From: Lacrimispora defluvii | GTDB taxonomy: Bacteria > Bacillota > Clostridia > Lachnospirales > Lachnospiraceae | DNA: 64,000 bases | Direction: 5' to 3' | Assembly (NCBI GenBank): GCA_013036995.1 | Contig: JAAOXG010000001.1 | Coordinates: 1-64,000, forward strand | Part shown: positions 1 to 8,711 of the stretch, one piece after another | Layout: every line of letters begins with the position of its first letter | How positions within the stretch are numbered: position 1 is the first letter of the stretch | Program-made: the position numbers and the translations under genes | Notes under the pieces: generated by a model | Told to the model about the DNA's origin: nothing | The model's input: the letters and a program-made list of their open reading frames with translations, nothing else | Databases searched by the model: none

Positions 1-43
1 GTGGTTTTGAGGGTATATGCCCAGATAAAAGAATAATTAATAA

Positions 44-116
44 GCGCGAGTGGCTCAGTTGGTGGAGTACGACCTTGCCAAGGTCGGGGTCGCGGGTTCG
101 AGTCCCGTCTCGCGCT
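44..116 (+). tRNA. tRNA-Gly (anticodon GCC)
   Basis: A complete cloverleaf can be folded. The 7-bp acceptor stem GCGCGAG (44-50) pairs with CTCGCGC (109-115), and the T arm holds GGTTCGAGTCC. The anticodon loop TTGCCAA has anticodon GCC at 77-79. CCA is not encoded. A T-run follows directly (116-122) and probably serves in termination. Confidence 0.95.
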
Positions 117-343
117 TTTTTTATTTGCCGGAAGTCTTTCTTTTAATAGAAGGCTCTGGTCTTTTTTTATTTCCAGGTTAGATAATATGGACGAAATATG
201 GAAATAAGGTATACATAGATTACAGAATGTGATAAAATGCGGATGGATGTACCAAATAAGTATATCTGATAGTCTGCAGTATGAATGGAATGTTATGAAA
301 AGAGAAACTAATAGGATTGCCTGACGGAAGATAAGGAGGGTAT
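117..343. other. intergenic, no gene seen
   Basis: This stretch between tRNA-Gly and the kinase-like gene has no supported reading frame. A TGTGATAAAAT element near 228-238 resembles an extended -10 box and may drive the downstream gene, but no convincing -35 hexamer was found. Confidence 0.4.
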
Positions 344-943
344 ATGTTAGATCGTGTGATTACCATAAGCAGAGAGTTTGGAAGCGGCGGCAGGGAACTG
401 GGAATGAAGCTGTCAGAGAAACTTGAAATCCCTTTCTACGACAAAGAATTAATTTCTTTAACTGCACAGGAGACAAATCTGTCTGAGACTGAGTTTCTTA
501 ATTATTATGAGAGCATTCCCGTAACAGAGCAATCATTGGAACCACCCCTTTATACCTCATTTTCCCCTCTGTATGAAATACCTATCTCTGATCAGGTATT
601 TCTGGCTCAGTCCAGAGTGATTAAAAGTCTGGCTGAAAAGGGACCGTGTATTATGGTTGGAAGGTGTGCGGACCGGGTTCTTGAAGACAGTATTAATCTA
701 TTTATATACGCAGGGATTGAACACCGGACCCAGCGAATTATTTCCTTAAATAAAGATCTGGATCCTGAACTGGTAGAGAATAAAATCAGGGAAACAGATC
801 GGAAAAGAAAAGATTATTATCAGTATTATACAGGCTGTGAATGGGGAAAGGCGCAAAATTATCACCTTTGCCTGGACAGTGGCCTTGCAGGTGTGGAAGG
901 CTGTTATCAGGCCGTTTTAAGCTATCTGGGTTATTGTATTTAA
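344..943 (+). CDS. cytidylate kinase-like family protein
   Basis: This 199-residue protein belongs to the cytidylate-kinase-like P-loop family (Cytidylate_kin2 type). The N-terminus carries ITISREFGSGGRELG, where the glycine-rich stretch sits at the nucleotide-binding position, followed by KLEIPFYDKELI, which is typical of the family. Length matches the usual ~200 residues. The true substrate of these proteins is mostly untested, so CMP kinase activity is only suggested. The start is fixed by AAGGAGGG about 8 bases upstream. The L,D-transpeptidase gene follows after a short gap, so the two are probably co-transcribed. Confidence 0.85.
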   Translation: MLDRVITISREFGSGGRELGMKLSEKLEIPFYDKELISLTAQETNLSETEFLNYYESIPVTEQSLEPPLYTSFSPLYEIPISDQVFLAQSRVIKSLAEKGPCIMVGRCADRVLEDSINLFIYAGIEHRTQRIISLNKDLDPELVENKIRETDRKRKDYYQYYTGCEWGKAQNYHLCLDSGLAGVEGCYQAVLSYLGYCI

Positions 944-967
944 TTATAGTAATGAAGGAGCATGGTT

Positions 968-1579
968 GTGAACGTAAGAATGAGTAAAAAGATAAGAAAA
1001 GTTTTTTTGGGTCTGATGGCAATTGTGTTGATAGCTTTGACTGCAACAACCGGTTATGCCCAGGAGGCGGCCGGACCGGGGGCAGGTGGAAAGGCAGGGA
1101 ATGCTGCATCGGTGAATGGCGTATCCATATACGTGAGCAAACGGTTGAAAATCCTGACATTAAAACAGAATGGAACTTTAATCGGGGAGTATCCCGTATC
1201 CATTGGTGCATCGTCTTCTGACGGAAACAAAAAGGTGGAAGGTGATATGAGAACTCCCAGCGGTCAGTTTTACGTCTGTACAAGAAATGACAAAAGTGTG
1301 GCATATCTGGCACTTGGGCTTTCTTATCCCGGAGTAGAAGATGCAAATCGGGGATTTGAGCAGGGAATCATCACCCAGGAGCAAAGAGATGAAATTATTA
1401 ATGCTAATTTAAACGGACAGCAGCCACCGTGGGAAACCGCACTGGGCGGAGCTATTATGATTCATGGATGCAGAGTTCCGGATGGAACAACTCATGGGTG
1501 CGTAGCAGTTGATAATGATGTAATGGATGTTTTGTGGAGCTACTGCAATTTAGGTGTTCCGGTTACAATTGGTCCGTAA
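968..1579 (+). CDS. secreted L,D-transpeptidase (YkuD domain)
   Basis: An exported peptidoglycan cross-linking enzyme of about 203 residues. A signal sequence (basic MSKKIRK, then a hydrophobic run ending near GYAQ) precedes a YkuD catalytic domain covering most of the rest. The domain shows MIHGCRVP followed by THGCVAV, the HXX..(S/T)HGC signature; the catalytic cysteine codon is at 1499-1501. Members form 3-3 cross-links or attach proteins to the wall. The start is GTG at 968, because AAGGAG (955-960) lies 7 bases before it; an in-frame ATG at 962 is only 1 base from that ribosome site. A strong terminator follows. Confidence 0.9.
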   Translation: MNVRMSKKIRKVFLGLMAIVLIALTATTGYAQEAAGPGAGGKAGNAASVNGVSIYVSKRLKILTLKQNGTLIGEYPVSIGASSSDGNKKVEGDMRTPSGQFYVCTRNDKSVAYLALGLSYPGVEDANRGFEQGIITQEQRDEIINANLNGQQPPWETALGGAIMIHGCRVPDGTTHGCVAVDNDVMDVLWSYCNLGVPVTIGP

Positions 1580-1582
1580 ATG

Positions 1583-1624
1583 AAGTCCTCAAACTCGGTA
1601 TATGCCGTTTTTGGGGACTTTTTT
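1583..1624 (+). terminator. intrinsic terminator after L,D-transpeptidase gene
   Basis: AAGTCCTC at 1583 pairs with GGGGACTT ending at 1620, with an inner AAAC..CGG/CCG..GTTT extension, and the hairpin runs into a T-tract ending at 1624. Confidence 0.85.
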
Positions 1625-1709
1625 AATGCCTGTCCTTGTAATATAAGAACCTTTGTACTATAATAACTAAGATTATATTTTATTGAAAAAAGACAGAGGT
1701 GGAATGCCC

Positions 1710-2876
1710 ATGCGATTTGCTAGAAGAATGAACCATTTTGGAGAGGGAATCTTTTCTAAGCTTCTGGAGTTGAAACGCCAGAAAGAGGAGAAAGGGGAAC
1801 CGGTTATTGATCTGAGCGTGGGAGCACCCAACATTCCGCCGGCTGGACATATTACAGAAGCTCTTTGCGAAGCGGCCGCTGATCCCAGCAATTATATTTA
1901 TGCCATACATGATCAAAAAGAACTATTAGAGGCAGTTGCTCTATGGTATCAAAGACGATATGGAGTTACCCTGAATCCTTCATCAGAAATCTGTTCACTT
2001 CTTGGATCTCAGGAGGGGCTGGCACATATAGCACTGTCTATTATAGACGAAGGAGACGTAGTGCTTGTTCCCGATCCCTGCTATCCGGTATTTGCCGATG
2101 GTCCTTTACTGGCTGGGGCCAGTCTTTTTTACATGCCCCAGAGGAAAGAAAAGGATTATCTCATTGATTTTTCAGAAATACCGGAAGAAATAGCAATGAG
2201 AGCAAGGTTCATGATTGTTTCTTATCCCAATAATCCTACCACAGTCATGGCACCTGACAGCTTCTATATAAATCTAATTGAATTTGCAAAGAAGTATGAT
2301 ATTGTGGTTTTACATGATAACGCTTATAGTGAGCTGGTTTTTGATCAGCGTCAATGCGGCAGTTTTTTAAGCTTTCCCGGTGCAAAAGAGATTGGTGTGG
2401 AATTTAATTCTCTTTCGAAAACCTATGGACTTGCTGGTGCAAGAATCGGATTCTGCCTGGGAAACCGGGAAATAGTTGAAAAAATTAAAACCTTAAAGTC
2501 TAATATGGACTATGGAATGTTCCTGCCTGTTCAAAAAGCGGCCATTGCTGCAATTACAGGAGATCAATCCTGTGTTGAATTTACCAGAAAGGCATATGAG
2601 AGACGAAGAGATGCTTTGTGTGAACATATGACCCGAATTGGGTGGTATATGGAAAAGCCCCAGGCAACCATGTTTGTATGGGCAAAGATACCGGACAGAT
2701 TTAAAGATTCCGAGACATTTTCCAGGGAACTTCTGGAAAAGGCTGGTGTACTGGTAACACCTGGAAGTGCGTTTGGTCCTTCAGGAGAGGGATTCGTAAG
2801 GCTAGCGCTGGTGCGTGAGGAAGAGGTGCTCATTCAGGCTGCCGGGCAGGTAGATAAAAGTGGAATTTTGAGGTGA
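1710..2876 (+). CDS. PLP-dependent class I/II aminotransferase
   Basis: A fold-type I aminotransferase of about 388 residues. Visible motifs are the N-terminal IDLSVGAPNIPP substrate loop, SYPNNPTTV, HDNAYSEL, and the cofactor-binding SLSKTYGLAGARIG with the Schiff-base lysine at residue 237. Overall it resembles LL-diaminopimelate/alanine-type aminotransferases, but the amino donor and acceptor cannot be read from sequence. The start is ATG 1710, 7 bases after GAGGTGG; TTG 1683 and ATG 1704 are upstream in frame but badly spaced. The stop overlaps the ribosome site of the VanZ gene, so translation is probably coupled. Confidence 0.88.
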   Translation: MRFARRMNHFGEGIFSKLLELKRQKEEKGEPVIDLSVGAPNIPPAGHITEALCEAAADPSNYIYAIHDQKELLEAVALWYQRRYGVTLNPSSEICSLLGSQEGLAHIALSIIDEGDVVLVPDPCYPVFADGPLLAGASLFYMPQRKEKDYLIDFSEIPEEIAMRARFMIVSYPNNPTTVMAPDSFYINLIEFAKKYDIVVLHDNAYSELVFDQRQCGSFLSFPGAKEIGVEFNSLSKTYGLAGARIGFCLGNREIVEKIKTLKSNMDYGMFLPVQKAAIAAITGDQSCVEFTRKAYERRRDALCEHMTRIGWYMEKPQATMFVWAKIPDRFKDSETFSRELLEKAGVLVTPGSAFGPSGEGFVRLALVREEEVLIQAAGQVDKSGILR

Positions 2877-2881
2877 GACAT

Positions 2882-3331
2882 ATGAAAAAGAGATTGGTGT
2901 GGACAGTGACAGCAGTTTTATATATTTTATTTATTTACTCCAACTCTCTTAAGACAGCAGATTTATCATCGGTTGACAGCGGGCATGTTTTGGAGTATTT
3001 AAGGAATCTCTTTATCTCTGCTGGAATAGAGAGCCGGTGGCTCACAGAGCATATAATCCGAAAGGCAGGTCATTTCTCGGAATATACGCTGTTAGGAATA
3101 ATTTTGTTTCAGTGTGTGAAATCATATAAGATTACCATGGAGAAGCGGTTATTTATCCATGGAATAGCAGGTTTTCTGATTCCTTTTATTGATGAAACCA
3201 TTCAGCTGTTTGTACCGGGAAGATCAGGACAGATCTCTGATGTATGGCTGGATTGTTCAGGAGTGGCAGCCGGAACTGCGATTGCAGCACTCCTGTTTTT
3301 TATATACGCAAAAGAATGGAGTAAAAAATGA
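2882..3331 (+). CDS. VanZ family membrane protein
   Basis: A small membrane protein of about 149 residues with four likely membrane segments. It carries the VanZ family motif set: RKAGHFSEYTLLG, then DETIQLFVPGRSGQISDVWLDCSG. VanZ proteins are linked to teicoplanin tolerance in van clusters, but most housekeeping copies have no assigned role and nothing here suggests glycopeptide resistance. ATG 2882 is preferred because GAGGTGAG lies just upstream; GTG 2873 falls inside that ribosome site. It ends in an ATGA overlap with truA. Confidence 0.88.
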   Translation: MKKRLVWTVTAVLYILFIYSNSLKTADLSSVDSGHVLEYLRNLFISAGIESRWLTEHIIRKAGHFSEYTLLGIILFQCVKSYKITMEKRLFIHGIAGFLIPFIDETIQLFVPGRSGQISDVWLDCSGVAAGTAIAALLFFIYAKEWSKK

Positions 3332-4065
3332 CAAATTACCGGATTATAGTTGAGTATGACGGAAGCCGTTATGATGGATGGCAGAAGCAGGGAAATACGG
3401 ATCAGACCATACAGGGGAAGATAGAAACTGTTTTAGAGCGATTATGCGGACAAAGCGTGGAGGTACATGGATCAGGCAGAACAGATGCAGGGGTACACGC
3501 TCTTAATCAGGTTGCTAATTTTTACGTTGATATAAATAAAAAGGGACAGGAGATAATGGAATATTTAAATCATTACCTTCCTGAAGATATTCGGGTAAAG
3601 GCGCTGGATCAGGTGCCGGAGCGGTTTCACAGTCGTTTGAATGCACAGGAAAAGACATATCTTTACCGCATTGAAATGGGAGAAAAGAAGCAGGTGTTTG
3701 ATCGTAAATATATTTATGGTCTTCATAAAAGCCTGGATGTAGAAGCTATGGAGCGGGCAGCTGTTTTACTCTGTGGTGAACACGATTTTAAAAGCTTCTG
3801 TTCTAACCGGAAGATGAAGAAGTCAACAGTAAGAAATTTAAAGAAGATAGAATTTGAAAAAGAGGATACCAGACTTTTCGTCCGTTTTACTGGAAATGGA
3901 TTTCTCTATAATATGGTAAGAATTCTTATGGGCACTTTAATAGAAGTGGGACTGAAGGAACGAAGACCTGAGGAGATGCCTGGTATATTAAAAGCGCTGG
4001 ACCGGCAAATGGCAGGTTATACCGTGCCTCCGGAAGGCCTTTTTTTAGAGAGTGTGAGCTATTAA
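3328..4065 (+). CDS. truA: tRNA pseudouridine(38-40) synthase TruA
   Basis: This 245-residue enzyme isomerises uridines 38-40 in the tRNA anticodon arm. The catalytic-aspartate motif GSGRTDAGVHALNQVANF is present near residue 50, together with the N-terminal YDGSRYDGWQKQ and C-terminal FTGNGFLYNMVRILMGTL blocks of TruA. Length is standard. The start codon overlaps the VanZ stop (ATGA), so the aminotransferase-VanZ-truA genes form a tight transcription unit. Confidence 0.97.
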   Translation: MTNYRIIVEYDGSRYDGWQKQGNTDQTIQGKIETVLERLCGQSVEVHGSGRTDAGVHALNQVANFYVDINKKGQEIMEYLNHYLPEDIRVKALDQVPERFHSRLNAQEKTYLYRIEMGEKKQVFDRKYIYGLHKSLDVEAMERAAVLLCGEHDFKSFCSNRKMKKSTVRNLKKIEFEKEDTRLFVRFTGNGFLYNMVRILMGTLIEVGLKERRPEEMPGILKALDRQMAGYTVPPEGLFLESVSY

Positions 4066-4089
4066 CTATAAAATCAGGAAAGGAGAACT

Positions 4090-5268
4090 ATGACTGATTT
4101 TTTCGTTCGAATATTTGTGAAGGACTATAAAAACACGGAGGATTCCCTGGTTCGTACCCGGTATGGGCTAATGGCCAGTGTGGTTGGGATTTTCTGCAAT
4201 ATCCTTTTGTTCACCGCTAAGCTTTTAACGGGACTGCTGATTAACAGTATCTCTGTTATGGCAGACGCATTTAATAACTTATCGGATGCGGCATCCTCCA
4301 TTATAGGGTTTATTGGAGTGAAAATGGCTGGGAAACCGGCAGATGAGGAGCACCCATTTGGACATGGTAGAGTGGAATATATTGCGGCATTTATTGTTGC
4401 ATTTCTTGTTATCCAGGTGGGATTTTCACTGTTTAAAACCTCAATAGATAAAATTCTCCACCCTCAGGAGATGTCTTTTCATACAGTATCTGTTATTATC
4501 CTTATTTTGTCTGTATTGGTGAAATTATGGATGGCGCTTTTTAACAGGACTCTTGGAAATCGAATACAGTCAGCTGTCATGAAGGCGACGGCAGCAGATT
4601 CTATGGGTGATGTAATAACCACCACCTCCACTATTTTATCTGTGGTTATTTATGGCATTTGGGGGTTAAATATTGATGGAATCGTGGGTGTGATTGTCTC
4701 AGTCATCGTCATGTGGGCGGGTATCAGGATTGCAAAAGATACACTTACGCCATTAATCGGTGAGCCTATTGATCCAAAGCTTTACCAGGAAATCACTGAT
4801 TTTGTGGAAGCATATGAAGGAATTGTGGGTAGTCATGATTTGATTGTTCATAATTATGGACCAACCAGAAGTATGGCCTCCATTCATGCTGAAGTTCCTA
4901 ATGACGTAAATGTAGAGGTATCCCATGAGATCATCGACCGGATTGAACGGGAGGCATTAAAAAAATTTGGTATATTTCTTGTTATTCATATGGATCCTGT
5001 GGAAACCAGAGATTCTAAAGTAATGGAATTTGGAAGTATGGTGGAACATGTGATACAGGATACAGATGAAAGAGTCACATTTCATGATTTTAGAATGATA
5101 GAAGGAAAGGATCAGATTAATCTGATCTTTGATCTGGTTGTTCCCAGGGAATATGACCGCAAAAAAAGGGAATGGCTAAAGGAAGAGATCACAAAAAAGG
5201 TAACTGAGATAGATAAACGCTGCTGTCTGGTCATAACTGCGGAAAGCGGTTTCGGTGTGGAAAAATAA
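4090..5268 (+). CDS. cation diffusion facilitator family transporter
   Basis: A CDF-type divalent metal/proton antiporter of 392 residues, expected in the cytoplasmic membrane exporting Zn, Mn, Fe or Co. Six membrane segments lie in residues ~25-220. Metal-site motifs are visible: MADAFNNLSDAASS in TM2, HPFGHGR in the TM2-3 loop and KATAADSMGDVITT in TM5. The soluble C-terminal domain begins near TPLIGEPID and is longer than in minimal members, reaching past residue 380. The metal cannot be decided. It has its own AAAGGAG site and ends 76 bases before the sigma factor gene. Confidence 0.92.
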   Translation: MTDFFVRIFVKDYKNTEDSLVRTRYGLMASVVGIFCNILLFTAKLLTGLLINSISVMADAFNNLSDAASSIIGFIGVKMAGKPADEEHPFGHGRVEYIAAFIVAFLVIQVGFSLFKTSIDKILHPQEMSFHTVSVIILILSVLVKLWMALFNRTLGNRIQSAVMKATAADSMGDVITTTSTILSVVIYGIWGLNIDGIVGVIVSVIVMWAGIRIAKDTLTPLIGEPIDPKLYQEITDFVEAYEGIVGSHDLIVHNYGPTRSMASIHAEVPNDVNVEVSHEIIDRIEREALKKFGIFLVIHMDPVETRDSKVMEFGSMVEHVIQDTDERVTFHDFRMIEGKDQINLIFDLVVPREYDRKKREWLKEEITKKVTEIDKRCCLVITAESGFGVEK

Positions 5269-5344
5269 GGTAATAAAATATTTCCATTTTATGCAATAAG
5301 ATGACAGAAATCAGCATTAACCTAATAGAAAGGAAATCGGATCC

Positions 5345-5923
5345 ATGCTGTTTATGGGATTGATGAGCTTTGGCGGAGCTGAAGATTACAGCCTGTTAAG
5401 CGATGAAGCGCTTTTGAAAAAAGTGGCAGAGGGCGACCAGGAGGCTTTTCAGCGTTTATATCAGAATACAGACCGCACGATGTACAGTTTTATTCTGTCC
5501 ATTATAAAGCACCCCCAGGATGCGGAGGAAATCTTGCAGGAAGTCTATTTAAAGATATGGACTTCTGCAAAGAGCTACAAATCCCAGGGGAAACCTTTGG
5601 CGTGGATGTTTACCATAGCACGGAATTTATGCTATATGAAATTCCGGGAGCAGAAGCATGACTCGGACATTACGTTAGAAGACTTGTCTGGAACGGAAAC
5701 CGGTGAGGTCTGTTCAGAAATAGAGATGGCAGCTGATAAGATGGTATTGCTGGCTGCATTGTCGATTTTAAAGGAAGAGGAGAGAGAGATCGTTCTTCTT
5801 CATACATCCGCCGGAATGAAGCACAGGGAGATAGCGGCCAGCTTAAAGATACCTTTGGCAACTGCTCTGTCCAGATATAACCGGGCTATGAAAAAACTGG
5901 AAAATTATTTAAGAGAGGAGTAG
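5345..5923 (+). CDS. ECF-type RNA polymerase sigma factor
   Basis: A 192-residue extracytoplasmic-function sigma factor. Region 2 spans roughly residues 25-95 (FQRLYQNTDRTMYSFILSI, DAEEILQEVYLKIW, AWMFTIARNLC) and region 4 residues ~125-185 (LSILKEEEREIVLLHTSAGMKHREIAASL, ATALSRYNRAMKKL helix-turn-helix). The downstream gene encodes an RsgI-like membrane anti-sigma factor 8 bases away, so the pair probably forms one signalling module, with the sigma factor held inactive until an outside signal. Possibly autoregulated; no promoter of its own type was recognised. Confidence 0.92.
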   Translation: MLFMGLMSFGGAEDYSLLSDEALLKKVAEGDQEAFQRLYQNTDRTMYSFILSIIKHPQDAEEILQEVYLKIWTSAKSYKSQGKPLAWMFTIARNLCYMKFREQKHDSDITLEDLSGTETGEVCSEIEMAADKMVLLAALSILKEEEREIVLLHTSAGMKHREIAASLKIPLATALSRYNRAMKKLENYLREE

Positions 5924-5931
5924 GCTTTGAT

Positions 5932-7359
5932 ATGGTTTTAGATAAACACAAACAACTAAATAGAAAACAGATCGAAGCCTGCTTAAAATCTGCAACTGAT
6001 GACTTAATCCCCAATGTACTGGACCGGATTGATTTAAGCACTCCCCAGATTGAGGACACCAGTGTTTCTAAGCCAGTTTTTTTTAAACGGCAGAGGGTGA
6101 TTGCAGGGCTGATTGCAGCCTGCTTCTGCATGATTATGCTTGCCGGAGGAACTTACAGCTATCAAAACAGCAGAGTGGATTCAGTCATAGGAATAGATGT
6201 GAACCCAAGTGTTGAATTATCTGTGAACAAGAAAAACAGGGTACTGAAAGCGGAAGCGGTCAATCAGGACGGGATGACTATACTTAAGGATATGGATATG
6301 GAAGGCGTGGATTTAAATGTGGCTGTTAACGCCATTATCGGATCCATGGTTACCCATGGCTTTCTTGATGATCTGGATAATGCAATACTGGTTACTGTAT
6401 CCAATGACAGCATTAAAAAGGCTTCCAACTTAAGATCTGCAGTGGTCACTGATATCAGGACGACTCTGGAGGAAAAAAGATTAAAAGCGGTTGTGTATGA
6501 CCAGCAGGTCATAGAGGAAGATGATGTGAAGCAGCTGGCCCGGGAATATAACATATCCTATGGAAAAGCTTATTTCTTAAAAGAACTGATTGCTCAGAAT
6601 TCTTCCCTTTCTATGGAAGATATGGAAGAACTGGCTCCACTTACCATGGAAGAGATTGCTAAGGTCATAACAGAAAGGTCCTATGCAGTGGGGGCTAAGA
6701 CAAAGGTTTCAGAGGAAACGCTGGAAGAGACCAGGACCAGCATTCAGACAACGGAGGAGACGACTACAAAGAAAGAGACAGTGTCTGTTACTGAAACCAC
6801 TCCGGAATCCACATCTGCTGAGTCTAAGAGCCAGGTGCATACAGAGCCATCGAACACCCAGCCTACGGCTACAAGCGGGGAAACGACGGCAGCAGCAACT
6901 ACTTCTGAGGATGTGGTGTCATCAGAGAAAATAAAGATTGATTATGTGGACTATGAGAATGGCACTGTCATGGTTCACTTTAAAACGAGAGTCAAATGGA
7001 AAAATCCGACAGTTTCGGTAAAAGATGGAGATAATAACACATACTCATCAAAGATAGAAAGTACCGATTCTGATTATTGTGAGATCAGTGTAACCGGCTT
7101 AGAAGGAGACAGGGAATATACCTTTGTGCTTGGAGGAATATCACCGAAGTCGGGTAAGCAGACCACTGTAAAGGGAGTATTTGAGACACCTGTAATTGGC
7201 AACGGGGAAGCTGACGACACGGAAACAGAGGAAACCACCGAACAGGTAGTGACAAAGCCGTCTGAAACTACAACCACGAAAGCGCCAGAAACAGATACAA
7301 CCGTGGCAGAGAAAAAGAACACAGAATCAGTAAATCAGGAAGGGCATTCCGTACAATAA
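5932..7359 (+). CDS. RsgI-like transmembrane anti-sigma factor with FN3-like sensor
   Basis: A 475-residue single-pass membrane protein. The cytoplasmic part (1-53) would bind the adjacent sigma factor; a membrane segment lies at ~55-73; the outer domain (~80-235) begins with GIDVNPSVELSVNKKNRVL, the RsgI hallmark. The Asn91-Pro92 bond is at the position where RsgI proteins of other clostridia self-cleave. A Thr/Glu-rich linker (~245-318) leads to a beta-rich, fibronectin-III-like domain (~322-405), then a second Thr/Glu-rich tail. No sortase motif or second membrane segment is visible. The GTG/ATG choice is not in doubt. Role as anti-sigma factor is inferred from family and position. Confidence 0.82.
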   Translation: MVLDKHKQLNRKQIEACLKSATDDLIPNVLDRIDLSTPQIEDTSVSKPVFFKRQRVIAGLIAACFCMIMLAGGTYSYQNSRVDSVIGIDVNPSVELSVNKKNRVLKAEAVNQDGMTILKDMDMEGVDLNVAVNAIIGSMVTHGFLDDLDNAILVTVSNDSIKKASNLRSAVVTDIRTTLEEKRLKAVVYDQQVIEEDDVKQLAREYNISYGKAYFLKELIAQNSSLSMEDMEELAPLTMEEIAKVITERSYAVGAKTKVSEETLEETRTSIQTTEETTTKKETVSVTETTPESTSAESKSQVHTEPSNTQPTATSGETTAAATTSEDVVSSEKIKIDYVDYENGTVMVHFKTRVKWKNPTVSVKDGDNNTYSSKIESTDSDYCEISVTGLEGDREYTFVLGGISPKSGKQTTVKGVFETPVIGNGEADDTETEETTEQVVTKPSETTTTKAPETDTTVAEKKNTESVNQEGHSVQ

Positions 7360-7409
7360 GGCTCTTCCTGAGCTTTAAGAATTTTTGGTAAAAAATTGTA
7401 AAATAGTGC

Positions 7410-7438
7410 TTGACCACAGGAGAAAGCTATAGTATAAT
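7410..7438 (+). promoter_or_regulatory. promoter of tRNA-Gln copy 1
   Basis: TTGACC at 7410-7415 and TATAAT at 7433-7438 are separated by 17 bases and end 17 bases before the tRNA. Confidence 0.8.
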
Positions 7439-7454
7439 ACACTCGTTGCACTGA

Positions 7455-7526
7455 TGGGCTATCGCCAAATGGTAAGGCAACGGACTCTGACTCCGTCATT
7501 TCAAGGTTCGAATCCTTGTAGCCCAG
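7455..7526 (+). tRNA. tRNA-Gln (anticodon CTG), copy 1
   Basis: Acceptor TGGGCTA (7455-7461) pairs with TAGCCCA (7519-7525), discriminator G. The anticodon loop CTCTGAC gives anticodon CTG at 7487-7489. The variable loop is CATTT (5 bases). CCA is not encoded. A nearly identical gene lies at 17327-17399. Confidence 0.95.
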
Positions 7527-7540
7527 TGATGAAAAAAAGA

Positions 7541-7580
7541 AAAAAGGCGTTGGTTTGCGAAAGCAAATCAACGCTTTTTT
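7541..7580. terminator. bidirectional terminator between tRNA-Gln and GH105 gene
   Basis: GGCGTTGGTTTGC (from 7546), loop GAAA, then GCAAATCAACGCT and T6. An A-run precedes the stem, so it can also end transcription of the convergent GH105 gene on the minus strand. Confidence 0.85.
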
Positions 7581-7597
7581 GGATGTATTCGGTTCTG

Positions 7598-8710
7598 TTA
7601 ATTTAATGCTTCAATCAGTGAAATCAGGGTTAGTGACTGACCATATGCCATGGGACGAATTGTTATATTTTTATAGTGCTCTGCATTGTAACCCATGCCG
7701 GTTCCTGCGGAAACATTTAAGACGGTTCCGTCTTCCGCTATATTGTTGCAGATTCCAGCAATAGCCCTTGCTGCACAGTCATGATATGTTTCATTCAGAA
7801 TTCCCATTTTAATTCCTTTTAAAATACCACCTGCGATAGCTGCGGATCCCGATACTTCCTCATAGCTATCCGGATCAGTAAGAACGGTATGCCACAGCCC
7901 GGAAGGTGCCTGTAAGTCTTTTAGGGCATTCACCTGGGCTTTGTAGGTATCTGTCAGATATGTGAGAAGTCCCGGATCCAGAGTCTGATCAAATGACTCA
8001 ATCAGTTCCAGAATTCCATAGGTAAACCAGGAATTGCCTCTGCACCAGAAAATTCCGCCGAAATTACTGTTTAAGGGAAAACTCCAGCCATGATAAAACA
8101 ATCCGGTATGTTTGTCATATAAATATTTAATATGAAGTAATACCTGATGGAGAGTTTCGCCTATCCATTCTTCATTTTCGAAACGATGTCCCATTTTATT
8201 TAAAAACAGAACTGCCATGAATAATGTATCAATCCACATTTCACCTTCATTTAACAGGACACCATTCCGGTTTCCTATTGCAGTTACCACATGCTGGAAG
8301 CCGCCTTCTTTTGTTTTCGGCAGTTCGTTCATCAGCCAGTGCGCATGATCCAGACAGAGTTTTTCATAATCCGGATTTTGGAACGAATCCAGCAGTTGGG
8401 CTAAAACAAGATAGGGAGCAGTTGTATTTATATTTTTGCTGGGAAGTCCTTTCTGCAGATTATTTTGGAACCAGCGGTCAAAAAAATCTAGGTAACGGTC
8501 ATCTCCATAAAAACCCTGAAGCTTTAACAGTCCATAGAGACCTACGCCCTGAGGCCAGTCCCATTCCTCAATACCAAAATCTCTGGCAATGATACCGCGG
8601 CTTGCATCTTCCTTTCCGACTGAGCGGTCATTTTCATAATTACCGCCTCCCAGATTCATCAGTTTGTCCATCACAAGATGGATTTTCGGAAGTAATTCCT
8701 TGTTTGTCAT
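7598..8710 (-). CDS. glycoside hydrolase family 105 (unsaturated uronyl hydrolase)
   Basis: A cytoplasmic (alpha/alpha)6-barrel enzyme of 370 residues without signal peptide, like Bacillus YteR/YesR. GH105 enzymes remove the 4,5-unsaturated uronic acid left on oligosaccharides by polysaccharide lyases. Visible blocks are [33 protein letters not shown] (Asp160 at the position of the family's catalytic Asp) and [16 protein letters not shown]. The start is ATG at 8710, because GGAGGAG lies 6 bases before it; the in-frame ATG at 8725 contains that ribosome site. It starts 1 base after the YesN-like stop, so the three minus-strand genes are one operon. Substrate is inferred to be a uronate-containing glycan such as rhamnogalacturonan or a glucuronoglycan. 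Confidence 0.88.
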   Translation of the reverse strand: MTNKELLPKIHLVMDKLMNLGGGNYENDRSVGKEDASRGIIARDFGIEEWDWPQGVGLYGLLKLQGFYGDDRYLDFFDRWFQNNLQKGLPSKNINTTAPYLVLAQLLDSFQNPDYEKLCLDHAHWLMNELPKTKEGGFQHVVTAIGNRNGVLLNEGEMWIDTLFMAVLFLNKMGHRFENEEWIGETLHQVLLHIKYLYDKHTGLFYHGWSFPLNSNFGGIFWCRGNSWFTYGILELIESFDQTLDPGLLTYLTDTYKAQVNALKDLQAPSGLWHTVLTDPDSYEEVSGSAAIAGGILKGIKMGILNETYHDCAARAIAGICNNIAEDGTVLNVSAGTGMGYNAEHYKNITIRPMAYGQSLTLISLIEALN

Positions 8711-8711
8711 T

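Noticed and set aside
2882..3331. VanZ protein as glycopeptide resistance
   Set aside because: No vanHAX, vanRS or related genes are near; housekeeping VanZ proteins are common in Firmicutes.
6683..6934. Arg/Gln-rich plus-strand frame inside the anti-sigma gene
   Set aside because: It is the shifted reading of the Thr/Glu-rich linker of the real gene.
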